64,000 bases of DNA from Pseudomonas tructae. Its GTDB lineage: Bacteria > Pseudomonadota > Gammaproteobacteria > Pseudomonadales > Pseudomonadaceae. A program made the position numbers and the translations under genes. This document shows positions 8,419 to 16,155 of the stretch, piece by piece; the stretch's first letter is position 1, and every line of letters starts with the position of its first letter. The stretch spans positions 5,032,501 to 5,096,500 of the forward strand of contig NZ_CP035952.1 in assembly GCF_004214895.1 (NCBI RefSeq), in the 5' to 3' direction. A model generated the notes under the pieces. That model made no database searches. It was given only the letters and a program-made list of their open reading frames with translations, and was not told the origin of the DNA.

Positions 8419-9111
8419 GTGAAACAAGCTCAACTTCCTCGCAAGATACCCACACAAGCACGCTCGAGGATGATGGTCGAGACCATCCTCAAGACCACCG
8501 CCAAGATCGTGGTCAAGCACGGCTACGCGGGCACCAACACTAACCTGGTGGCACAACGCGCCGGCGTCAGCGTCGGCTCGGTGTACCAGTACTTTCCCAA
8601 CAAAGACTCATTGATCGCGGCGCTCTATGAGCGTCATGCCCTGTCCATGAACCGGGTGATCCTCGATGTCGCCGGCCAGTATGAAGTGGCCGACCTGCAA
8701 GCCCATATCAAACTGCTGGTCCGCGCCCTTCTGCAATTGCATCTGCAGGAACCGCAGTTGCACCGCCTGCTCGACAAGGACTTCGCCTTCCTCAGCAATG
8801 AATCGAGCGAACACCAGTACAAGGCGCGGATCTCTGAGTCCATCGAGTGCCTGCTGCAGCGCTGGAGTCACCAATTGGCCCACTCCAGCCTGCAGGCAGC
8901 CGCCTGGCTGACGGCGCAGATGATCACCTCGATGGTCAAGGCTTACATTCTCGATGCGCCACAAATCAGCCAGATGCAGATCGAGCAAGCCATCTCCTGT
9001 TCGGTGATTGGCCTGTTGTGCTCAACCCCTGACACCGGGTTCAACCAACATGCCTATCTGCGCGGCAGCGCCACCAGTGCCCTGGCACGTTCAAGCATGC
9101 CCGCCGCGTGA
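8419..9111 (+). CDS. TetR/AcrR-family transcriptional regulator
   Basis: A 230-residue repressor-type protein. The N-terminal helix-turn-helix spans roughly residues 20-65 (GYAGTNTNLVAQRAGVSVGSVYQYFPNKDSL), followed by an all-helical ligand-binding domain that names no ligand. The start is GTG 8419 with TGGAG upstream. Its 3' end overlaps the convergent CitE-like gene by 21 bp. Its position at the edge of the metabolic cluster makes it the likely local regulator, perhaps acting on the divergent 10786-11250 region. That role is inferred. Confidence 0.9.
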   Translation: MKQAQLPRKIPTQARSRMMVETILKTTAKIVVKHGYAGTNTNLVAQRAGVSVGSVYQYFPNKDSLIAALYERHALSMNRVILDVAGQYEVADLQAHIKLLVRALLQLHLQEPQLHRLLDKDFAFLSNESSEHQYKARISESIECLLQRWSHQLAHSSLQAAAWLTAQMITSMVKAYILDAPQISQMQIEQAISCSVIGLLCSTPDTGFNQHAYLRGSATSALARSSMPAA

Positions 9112-10005
9112 AGCCTGCACCTGTTGCAACTGCTGATAGCGCTCCACCAGGCGTCGTGATTGCAGGTAGCTAGGCACTTCCACCACCAGGCCATCGACTT
9201 CGGCGCGCACGCTGCCCGTACTGGCCGCCTGCTCGAACGCCTCGATCTGCCGCCGCGCCAGCTCTGCTTCAGCCGCTGTCGGCGTCAGGTAGCGATTGGC
9301 AACGGCAACATGGGCCGGGTTGACCACCCCTTTGGCCTGATAGCCAATGGAACGGGCAAACTGCATATCTGCCTCGGCTCCAGCGTCATCGGCAAAGGTG
9401 TAAGGCGAGTCGATGGCCAGCACTCCCGCCGCCGCGCACTCCAGGAGGAACCGCGAACGTGGGTAATACAACTCGGTACCGGCGCGACTGCGACCGGCCC
9501 CAAGGTCTGCGACCATGTCTTCAGTGGCCACCAGCATCGCCTTGATGCGCGGGCTGGAATGGGCAATCTCGATGGCCCGCACCACGCCCAGCGCGGTTTC
9601 GATGTTCGGCACGATCAGGGTGGACCCGGCTTCGATGCCGTAGTGAGCCTCCAGACGGGTGATCTGCCTGTCCAGTTCGATCATCTGCTCGCAGGCTTCG
9701 ACCTTGGACATCATCACCACTTGCGGACGCGCTGCCATCACCGCGTCGAGGTCTTCATGGCCACAGGTTTCGAACGGGTTGATGCGCACCGAACTGATGC
9801 GCCCGCATTCACGCCAGTGCTGCATGATACGCACCGATAGCGCCCGGGCTTCGGCGCGGCGTGAAGGCGGCGTGAAGTCCTCCAGTTCCTGGACCAGTAC
9901 GTCACCGCCACCGTTGAGCGCATCAAGCAGCGCCGCTTCGTCGGCGCCCGGAATGAAGAAGAAGGTACGGCAAAGCGCCAGGGGATTGTCCTTGGAAACA
10001 GCCAT
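9091..10005 (-). CDS. HpcH/HpaI aldolase / CitE-like lyase
   Basis: A 304-residue TIM-barrel protein of the CitE/CoA-ester lyase family. Members cleave or hydrolyse CoA esters such as citryl-, malyl- or citramalyl-CoA with Mg2+. Visible family segments are VQELEDFTPPSRRAEAR (near residue 38), VRINPFET, VPNIETALGVVRAIEIA and ATEDMVADLGAGRS. AGGA lies upstream of ATG 10005. It is the second gene after the SDR at 10045-10785 (39-bp gap, same strand), so the two probably form an operon. The exact substrate cannot be read from sequence. Confidence 0.85.
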   Translation of the reverse strand: MAVSKDNPLALCRTFFFIPGADEAALLDALNGGGDVLVQELEDFTPPSRRAEARALSVRIMQHWRECGRISSVRINPFETCGHEDLDAVMAARPQVVMMSKVEACEQMIELDRQITRLEAHYGIEAGSTLIVPNIETALGVVRAIEIAHSSPRIKAMLVATEDMVADLGAGRSRAGTELYYPRSRFLLECAAAGVLAIDSPYTFADDAGAEADMQFARSIGYQAKGVVNPAHVAVANRYLTPTAAEAELARRQIEAFEQAASTGSVRAEVDGLVVEVPSYLQSRRLVERYQQLQQVQASRGGHA

Positions 10006-10044
10006 GATTACGTCCTGTATGAAAATGAGAAAAGGGCGAAGCAG

Positions 10045-10785
10045 TTAAAGCATGGCCAGACCGCCATCGACAGCGATGGTGGTGCCACTGACGAACGAAG
10101 CCTTGCCTGAAAGCAACCAGCAGATGACCTCGGCCGCTTCCTCGGCGCTGCCCTCGCGGCGCAAGGCGGTCATGCCGTGCAACTGTTCGAGCTTGCCGCT
10201 GGTGCGCGTGGTGTCATCGAGCATCGGCGTGCGGATCACTGCCGGGGCGACGCAATTGACATTGATGCCGCGCGGGCCAAGCTCACGAGCCAGGCCTTTG
10301 CTCATGGTGATGACGGCGCCCTTGCTGGTGGCATAGCCCAAGGTCCCGGCCAACCCGCCGCCGCGAATCCCGGCGACACTGGCCACGGTGCAGATGCGTC
10401 CCCCTGAGAGCATGAGACGAACCGCCTGCTGCACCACCGCGAAGGTACCGATCAGGTTGATATCCAGCAGTTGACGCAAGCGCGCAACGCTCAACTGATC
10501 AAAAGGCGCGGTATCGACAACGCCGGCACAGGTTGCCAGTACATCGACACGCCCCAGAGACTGTTCGACCTCGGCGAACGCGGTGATCAGCGCCTGCTCG
10601 TCGCACAGGTCCAGGGTAAAACTCAGATGCTGGGGCCCCATCGCCGCCAACGTCCTGGCCAATCCGGCGCCATCAAGGTCCAGGCAGACAACCCGGTAGC
10701 CCTCGCCAGCCAGTTGTCGCGCCGTTGCCGCACCGATGCCGCTGGCGGCGCCGGTCACCACGGCGACCCTGGTTTTATCTGACAT
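10045..10785 (-). CDS. Short-chain dehydrogenase/reductase (FabG-like SDR)
   Basis: A 246-residue NAD(P)-dependent oxidoreductase. It has TGAASGIG near residue 11 and the active site S...Y..SK in ASVAGIRGGGLAGTLGYATSKGA. The usual NNAG is changed to TCAG (LATCAGV). The C-terminus (FVSGTTIAVDGGLAML) is typical of FabG-like enzymes. Start ATG 10785 (MSDKTRVAVV) puts the cofactor loop at the normal distance; a longer reading adds 19 atypical residues. It is first in a two-gene unit with the CitE-like lyase and diverges from the thioesterase operon. A 3-hydroxyacyl-CoA or alcohol substrate would fit, but is unproven. Confidence 0.87.
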   Translation of the reverse strand: MSDKTRVAVVTGAASGIGAATARQLAGEGYRVVCLDLDGAGLARTLAAMGPQHLSFTLDLCDEQALITAFAEVEQSLGRVDVLATCAGVVDTAPFDQLSVARLRQLLDINLIGTFAVVQQAVRLMLSGGRICTVASVAGIRGGGLAGTLGYATSKGAVITMSKGLARELGPRGINVNCVAPAVIRTPMLDDTTRTSGKLEQLHGMTALRREGSAEEAAEVICWLLSGKASFVSGTTIAVDGGLAML

Positions 10786-11250
10786 ATCAACAACACTCCA
10801 TTTAGCAAACAATGACATGCTAAAAGAATGTTGGCACAACAACTACTCGCCTTCTAAACTGTGCCTGCGCAACGGCAAATCCGATTTCATCAGTACATTA
10901 ACTCGCATTTAAAAAAATCGCTAAATAATGGAGCGCATGACTCGTTGTGCGCGACGAAATGCGAGTAACTTGCAAATCCTCATTATTTTCATCGCGGCAA
11001 ATCGACGCAGCCCTTCATAACGAACCATAACGTTCATTTTAAACCCCGTAACGCCGCGTATTTCCTGGCCTTCACCGCGAAATAGCGCAGCACGGCGCTC
11101 AGCTATTTGAATGCGAGTAGCCATAACAAAGCAACTTGCCTAGGATGAGAAACAAATTGAAACGTTGTTTTATGGCGCACTTCGCCAGCAAACAATGTTT
11201 CAACTTTATTGCAATTGATCTCCTCCCAAATCAATAAAAGGATGTTCACG
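10786..11250. promoter_or_regulatory. Divergent regulatory region with repeated motifs
   Basis: These 465 bp separate the SDR-CitE unit from the thioesterase operon and are AT-rich against the flanks. AGCAAACAATG occurs at 10804-10814 and again at 11187-11197, close to each start. AATGCGAGT occurs at 10958-10966 and 11110-11118, and inverted at 10901-10909 as ACTCGCATT. These look like operator half-sites. I could not place -35/-10 boxes with confidence. A 67-codon minus-strand reading frame here is not supported as a gene. Confidence 0.5.
11159..11201. repeat. Nested inverted repeat upstream of the thioesterase operon
   Basis: GAAACGTTGTTT (11159-11170) pairs with AAACAATGTTTC (11190-11201) with one mismatch. 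A smaller stem, GGCG and CGCC, lies inside. It ends 49 nt before the thioesterase ATG, so it could be an operator or a 5'-leader structure. Confidence 0.55.
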
Positions 11251-11664
11251 ATGAGCAACAAGGGTTTCGACACCGTCATTGAAATCAAATACCGCGACAC
11301 CGACTCCATGGGTCATGTCAGCAGCCCGATTTACTATGACTACATGCAGCACGCCTACCTCTGCTACATGCACGATCTGCTGAAACTGCCAAAAAGCGAA
11401 AAGCTTCCGCACATCATGGTTCGCAGCGAGTGCGACTACATCAAGCAAGCCATGTACGGCGAAACCCTGGTCGTCACCAGCGAAGTCGTCAAGTTCGGCA
11501 CCAAGAGCTTTGAAATCGAACACACCATGCGCCGTCAGGACGACAGCCGCGAAGTGGTCGCCAAGGCCAAGTCCTATCACGTCATGTTCGACTACGACAA
11601 ACAGTCCACCGTGCCTGTACCGCAAGCGTTCAAAGACCAGGTCCTGGCGTTCCAGGAAGGCTGA
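11251..11664 (+). CDS. 4HBT-fold acyl-CoA thioesterase (YbgC/TdaD-like)
   Basis: A 137-residue single hot-dog-domain thioesterase that should hydrolyse an acyl- or aroyl-CoA ester. The N-terminal motif YRDTDSMGHVSSPIYYDYM supplies the catalytic Asp (Asp16 or Asp18) and the loop typical of 4-hydroxybenzoyl-CoA thioesterases. The usual Asn/His after GHV is Ser. Start ATG 11251 has AAAGG 9 nt upstream; ATG 11242 is too close to it. It is followed by an acyl-CoA dehydrogenase-like gene, the same pairing as tdaD-tdaE in tropodithietic acid clusters, though generic beta-oxidation pairs exist too. Confidence 0.87.
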   Translation: MSNKGFDTVIEIKYRDTDSMGHVSSPIYYDYMQHAYLCYMHDLLKLPKSEKLPHIMVRSECDYIKQAMYGETLVVTSEVVKFGTKSFEIEHTMRRQDDSREVVAKAKSYHVMFDYDKQSTVPVPQAFKDQVLAFQEG

Positions 11665-11736
11665 GCAACCGCTCAAGGATGATGGTTTCGCCGGGCGCCG
11701 TGCGGCCGGCGAACAGACTGCAAAGGTAATCTAGCG

Positions 11737-12879
11737 ATGAAACTCTCCTGGACTCCACAGCAACACGCGTTGCTGGTGAAATATCGGGAAATCGGTGCCG
11801 AGCTGGCCACCGCCCGCAAGACTGCAACGCCCGGTTTCGACCATTACGGCTGGCAACGCCTGTGCGACGCCGGGCTGTGGCAATTAGTGATTCCTGCCAG
11901 CCACGGTGGCCTGGGCGAGGACTGGTGGGGGTTTACCGCCGCACTGGAAGGGCTGGCCTCGTCGATCCGCACCCCGGAGCTGCTGTTGTCGGTGATTGCC
12001 CAGGCCGGCATGGTGCGTGCGCTGATGCTGTATGGCAGCGATGAACAGAAAGACCGTTACCTGACTGCAATCCTCAACGGTGCCCTGAGTGCCACCGGGA
12101 TTGCCGAACCTGGCACCGGCACCGATGTGCGCAGCATCCACAGCCTGCTGACCCCGGTTGGCGATGGCTACCGCCTCAACGGCAGCAAGTTCAACATCGC
12201 CCACGCGCCAGTGGCCGATTTCATGCTGATCGTGACCAAGCTCGACACCGACGCCAAGGCCAACATCGCCCTGGTCATGATCGACAAGGATACCCCGGGC
12301 CTGACCCGCGGCGAGCCCGACGACAAGCTGGGCAACAAGCACCTGCCGACCGGCCCGCTGTACTTCGACAACCTGGCGATCCCCGCCTCGCAAGTGCTTG
12401 GCCAACCCGGTCGCGGCCTGCAGCAACTGATCAAGATCATCTCCCTGGGGCGCCTGTACTACGGCCTGGTGGCGGCCAACCTGCCGACGCCGTTCCTCGA
12501 CGAAGCCATGCAGTACGCCGCTCAACGGCAAAGTTTCAACAGCACCATCGACAATCACCAATACGTGCAGAAGCGCCTGGTGGACCTGGTCATGGGCATG
12601 GAGCGCAATCGCTGGATGGTCTACGCAGCGCTGGACCAACTGCTCAATGACCATCCCCAGGCTTTGATGAGCTGCTCGATCGCCAAGCTCGGCGCCGCCC
12701 AGGACTTCATCAACAGCGCCATCAGTCTGCTCAAGCTGTATGGCAGCCTGGGTTACCACGAAGGCGACGTTGCCAACCTGGTCAAGGACGCGCTGGGGTT
12801 CGCCAGCGTCGGCGGTACTGAAGAGATGCACCAGAAGAACATCTTCAATCAGCTGCTACGCCTGACACAGGCCGCCTGA
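11737..12879 (+). CDS. Acyl-CoA dehydrogenase-fold flavoprotein
   Basis: A 380-residue FAD enzyme with the full acyl-CoA dehydrogenase architecture: an N-terminal helical domain with EIGAELATA, middle-domain signature GIAEPGTGTDVRSIHS near residue 130, and a C-terminal helical domain. At the position of the Glu in the IYEGT motif of medium-chain enzymes it has Gly359 (ASVGGTEEMH), so the usual catalytic base is absent there. Several ACAD subfamilies carry the Glu elsewhere, and TdaE-type enzymes use the fold for oxygenation. It lies 72 bp after the thioesterase. Confidence 0.88.
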   Translation: MKLSWTPQQHALLVKYREIGAELATARKTATPGFDHYGWQRLCDAGLWQLVIPASHGGLGEDWWGFTAALEGLASSIRTPELLLSVIAQAGMVRALMLYGSDEQKDRYLTAILNGALSATGIAEPGTGTDVRSIHSLLTPVGDGYRLNGSKFNIAHAPVADFMLIVTKLDTDAKANIALVMIDKDTPGLTRGEPDDKLGNKHLPTGPLYFDNLAIPASQVLGQPGRGLQQLIKIISLGRLYYGLVAANLPTPFLDEAMQYAAQRQSFNSTIDNHQYVQKRLVDLVMGMERNRWMVYAALDQLLNDHPQALMSCSIAKLGAAQDFINSAISLLKLYGSLGYHEGDVANLVKDALGFASVGGTEEMHQKNIFNQLLRLTQAA

Positions 12880-12928
12880 AGCGGTCGAGCCAGCAGCCCG
12901 CAAGCCCTTTTTTTCGCAACCCCTGCCA

Positions 12929-12961
12929 CCACGCCAGGCCACACCTTTGGGCCTGGTGTGG
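12929..12961. other. Intra-operon hairpin
   Basis: CCACGCCAGGCC and GGCCTGGTGTGG form a 12-bp stem with one mismatch and a 9-nt loop in the 140-bp gap between the flavoprotein and CoA ligase genes. No T-run follows; a separate T7 run lies upstream at about 12908. It may stabilise or attenuate the message. Confidence 0.45.
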
Positions 12962-13019
12962 CACGGCGGCGGGATTCTGCCTGCCTTTACTCCGCCCATC
13001 TTTGAAGAGAGCAGCTCGG

Positions 13020-14378
13020 ATGCCTATCAAGTCCATACCCCTGCACAGAACCCCCGTCGCCCAGATGCCTGCAGCCTTTGCCCAGCCCGTCGACGACCGT
13101 CTTGAACAGGCCAGCCTCGATGAGCTGCGCCACCACCAGTTGCAGCGCCTGCGCCAGAGCCTGGCCCATGCCTACAACAACGTGCCCTGGTACCGTGAGC
13201 AGTTCCATGCGCTCGACGTGCACCCCTATGACCTCAATCAGCTTGAAGACCTGGCGCGCTTTCCGCTGACCAGTAAGGCCGACCTGCGCGACCACTACCC
13301 CTTTGGCCTGTTTGCCGTGCCCATGGACCAGGTCTCGCGCCTGCATGCCTCCAGTGGCACCACCGGCAAACCGACCGTGGTCGGCTATACCCGTAACGAC
13401 ATCGACGTCTGGTCGTCGCTGGTCGCCCGCTCGATCCGTGCCGCAGGCGGCAAGCAAGGCGACCGTATCCACATTGCCTATGGCTACGGCCTGTTCACCG
13501 GCGGCCTGGGTGCCCACTACGGCGCCGAGAAACTTGGTTGCACGGTGATCCCGATGTCCGGCGGGCAGACCGCACGCCAGGTGCAATTGCTCAAGGACTT
13601 CCAGCCGGACATCATCATGGTGACCCCGTCCTACATGCTCAACATCGCCGAAGAGATCGAGCGCCAGGGCATCAACCCGCACGATTTGGCCCTTCGGGTC
13701 GGAATCTTCGGTGCCGAGCCCTGGGGCCAGCAGATGCGTGTCGAACTGGAGCAGCGCCTGGGCATCCAGGCCCTGGACATCTATGGGCTGTCAGAAGTCA
13801 TGGGCCCGGGTGTGGCCATGGAGCACCTGGACACCAAGGACGGGCCAACCCTATGGGAAGATCACTTCTACCCGGAAATCATCAACCCCGAAACCGGCGA
13901 AGTGCTGCCTGAGGGCCAGTTCGGCGAACTGGTGCTGACCACCCTGAGCAAGGAAGCACTGCCCATGGTGCGCTACCGTACCCGCGACCTCACGCGCCTG
14001 CTGCCGGGCAATGGCCGGGCGATGCGCCGGCTGGACAAGATCACCGGCCGCAGCGACGACATGCTGATCATCCGCGGGGTCAACGTATTCCCCAGCCAGA
14101 TCGAAGAGCAGTTGCTCAAGCTGTTCATCTTCAGCCCCGTGCATGAACTGCACGTCAGCCGCGAAGGCAACCTCGACTCCCTGATCGTCCAGGTCGAGAT
14201 GCGTCCGGAGCACAGCCGCTTGAGCAGCGATGAACAGCTTGCCGCCTGCCAGCAACTGAGCCACCAGATCAAGGTGCATGTCGGCATCAGTACACGCATC
14301 GTGCTGCAGCCGTGCAACACCCTCAAGCGCTCCGAAGGCAAGGCCGGAAAAGTCATCGATCTGCGCGGCACTCGCTAA
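13020..14378 (+). CDS. Phenylacetate-CoA ligase-like (PaaK family) enzyme
   Basis: A 452-residue AMP-forming ligase expected to activate an aryl or arylacetic acid to its CoA thioester. Adenylation motifs are HASSGTTGKPTVVGYT (near residue 105), YGLSEVMGPGVAME (near 258) and GRSDDMLIIRGVNVFPSQIE (near 344), all PaaK-like. The length matches PaaK (about 440). The start is ATG 13020 (MPIKSIPLHR) with GAGAG upstream. It is followed 44 bp later by a TPP-dependent decarboxylase. None of the ring-opening paa genes are nearby, so this is not the housekeeping paa locus. Confidence 0.9.
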   Translation: MPIKSIPLHRTPVAQMPAAFAQPVDDRLEQASLDELRHHQLQRLRQSLAHAYNNVPWYREQFHALDVHPYDLNQLEDLARFPLTSKADLRDHYPFGLFAVPMDQVSRLHASSGTTGKPTVVGYTRNDIDVWSSLVARSIRAAGGKQGDRIHIAYGYGLFTGGLGAHYGAEKLGCTVIPMSGGQTARQVQLLKDFQPDIIMVTPSYMLNIAEEIERQGINPHDLALRVGIFGAEPWGQQMRVELEQRLGIQALDIYGLSEVMGPGVAMEHLDTKDGPTLWEDHFYPEIINPETGEVLPEGQFGELVLTTLSKEALPMVRYRTRDLTRLLPGNGRAMRRLDKITGRSDDMLIIRGVNVFPSQIEEQLLKLFIFSPVHELHVSREGNLDSLIVQVEMRPEHSRLSSDEQLAACQQLSHQIKVHVGISTRIVLQPCNTLKRSEGKAGKVIDLRGTR

Positions 14379-14422
14379 CCGCCTGCCGCCCCCTCTTCAA
14401 GGATTAACGAGGTTGCCCCATC

Positions 14423-16114
14423 ATGGATATGACCATTGGCGATTTTCTCCTGCGTCGCCTGCAGGAATTTGGTATCCGTCATCTGTTCGGCGTACCCGGT
14501 GACTACAACCTGACGCTGCTCGAGCAAGTCGAAGCCCTGCCCTCCTTGCGCTTCATCGGTAACTGCAACGAACTCAATGCCGCCTATGCCGCCGACGGCT
14601 ATGCCCGCACCCAGGGCTTTGGCGCGGTGCTGACCACCTACGGGGTCGGCGACCTGAGTGCCCTCAACGGCATCGCCGGTGCCTACGCCGAGCGGGTGCC
14701 GGTGATCATGATTTCCGGCATGCCGCCCCTGCACGCGATCATCGATCGGGCCCTGATGCACCACACCCTGTGCGACGGCAACTACGACAACATCATGGTC
14801 ACCCTGCGCCAGTTCACTGTGGCCCAGGCACGCATCACCGTGGAAAACGCCGCCCAGGAGATCGACCGGGTACTGCAGACCTGCTTTCGCGAACGTCGCC
14901 CGGTCTATCTGCAACTGCCTTCGGACCTGGCCTACCTGACCATCGAGGTGCCCGACACGCCGTTGCAACTGAGCGAATCGCGCAGCGAGCCCGGCCAGTT
15001 GCACAAGGTCGTGACGCAACTGCAGCAGCGCCTGGCCGCTGCGCGCAATCCGGTGCTGCTGCTGGACATCGACGTCGAGCGCTTCGGCCTGACAGGCCGG
15101 GTACTGGAGCTGATCGAGCGCCTGGAATTGCCGTTCGCCAACCTGCCACCGGCCAAGGCCATGCTGGCCGAGTCGCATCCTTTGTGCCTGGGTACCTACG
15201 CCGGTGCAGGCTCGGCGCCGAGCGTGCGCGAGGCCATCGAGCAGTCCGACTGCGTCATCAGCATCGGTGCGCGCTTTACCGACACCAGCACGGCGCTGTT
15301 CTCGCAAAAATTCAAGGACGGTGCGCTGATCCAGCTGCAGCCTTACGCCGCCTCCATCGCCAAAGTGCACTACAACGCCGTCAGCATGGGCCAGGTCCTG
15401 GAAAAACTGATCCAGCAACCGCCGACCCTGTGCGCCACGCCCCGGCAGATCCCGCCGTTCAGTGCCCCACAGGCCGTTCGCGCACTGCCCGAGCAACCCC
15501 TGAGCCAGCTGCGTTTCTGGCAGCGCATGGCGCACCTGATCAAGGGTGGCGAGCTGATCATTGCCGAAAGCGGCACCTCTTCGGCAGGGCTCAATGGCCT
15601 GCGCATGCCCAGCGGGGTGACTTACATCACCCAGCCGATCTGGGGTTCGATCGGCTACACCCTGCCGGCCCTGCTCGGCAGCCTGTTGGCGCAGCCCGAG
15701 CGGCGGCAGATGCTGTTCATTGGCGATGGTTCGTTGCAGATGACCGTGCAGGAGTTGTCGACCATCCTCGCCCATGAGCTCAAGCCGGTGATCTTCCTGA
15801 TCAACAATGATGGCTACACCATCGAGCGCCTGATTCTCGGCGAGAACTCCAGCTACAACGACATCAACCCCTGGCGCTACGCCCAGTTGCCGCAGGTGCT
15901 CGACACCCGCGATCGCTCCCGGCACTTCACCGTGCATACCGAGGATCAACTGGAAGCTGCGCTGGTCGAAGCTGAAAGCGCCGACAGCCTGGTGTTCATC
16001 GAGGTGGTGATGGAGCGCATGGACGCCCCCGAATCACTCAAGCGCTTTGCCCGGCTGTTCGCCGAGTTCGACTACGGCCTGCAACCGCTTGAGCAGGCGG
16101 CGATCGCCAGCTGA
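14423..16114 (+). CDS. TPP-dependent 2-oxoacid decarboxylase (indolepyruvate/phenylpyruvate type)
   Basis: A 563-residue thiamine-diphosphate enzyme of the pyruvate/indolepyruvate decarboxylase group, releasing CO2 and an aldehyde from a 2-oxoacid. The residues needed are present: Glu50 in NCNELNAAYAADGYAR, the His113-His114 pair (HHTLCDG), and the TPP-Mg motif beginning GDGS at residues 434-437 and ending NN. These separate it from acetolactate synthases, which lack the HH pair. Context next to a PaaK-like ligase favours phenylpyruvate or another aromatic 2-oxoacid, but substrate choice is inferred. Confidence 0.9.
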   Translation: MDMTIGDFLLRRLQEFGIRHLFGVPGDYNLTLLEQVEALPSLRFIGNCNELNAAYAADGYARTQGFGAVLTTYGVGDLSALNGIAGAYAERVPVIMISGMPPLHAIIDRALMHHTLCDGNYDNIMVTLRQFTVAQARITVENAAQEIDRVLQTCFRERRPVYLQLPSDLAYLTIEVPDTPLQLSESRSEPGQLHKVVTQLQQRLAAARNPVLLLDIDVERFGLTGRVLELIERLELPFANLPPAKAMLAESHPLCLGTYAGAGSAPSVREAIEQSDCVISIGARFTDTSTALFSQKFKDGALIQLQPYAASIAKVHYNAVSMGQVLEKLIQQPPTLCATPRQIPPFSAPQAVRALPEQPLSQLRFWQRMAHLIKGGELIIAESGTSSAGLNGLRMPSGVTYITQPIWGSIGYTLPALLGSLLAQPERRQMLFIGDGSLQMTVQELSTILAHELKPVIFLINNDGYTIERLILGENSSYNDINPWRYAQLPQVLDTRDRSRHFTVHTEDQLEAALVEAESADSLVFIEVVMERMDAPESLKRFARLFAEFDYGLQPLEQAAIAS

Positions 16115-16120
16115 GGTCAA

Positions 16121-16148
16121 GGCCTGGGCGCGCAGCGTCGCCCAGGCC
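16121..16148. terminator. Hairpin between convergent decarboxylase and SDR genes
   Basis: GGCCTGGGCG and CGCCCAGGCC form a perfect 10-bp stem around an 8-nt loop, within the 41 bp between two convergent stops. It may serve as a bidirectional terminator, though no T-run is present. Confidence 0.5.
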
Positions 16149-16155
16149 GCAGTGA

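Noticed and set aside
9160..9840. Plus-strand frame antisense to the CitE-like gene
   Set aside because: No recognisable domain, and it lies wholly opposite a gene with clear family motifs.
10921..11124. 67-codon minus-strand reading frame in the divergent gap
   Set aside because: No ribosome site, odd Arg/Met-rich composition, and it overlaps repeated operator-like motifs; not supported as a gene.
13020..14378. Assignment as the housekeeping paaK
   Set aside because: The paaABCDE, paaG, paaZ and paaJ genes are absent around it; a specialised PaaK-like ligase fits the context better.
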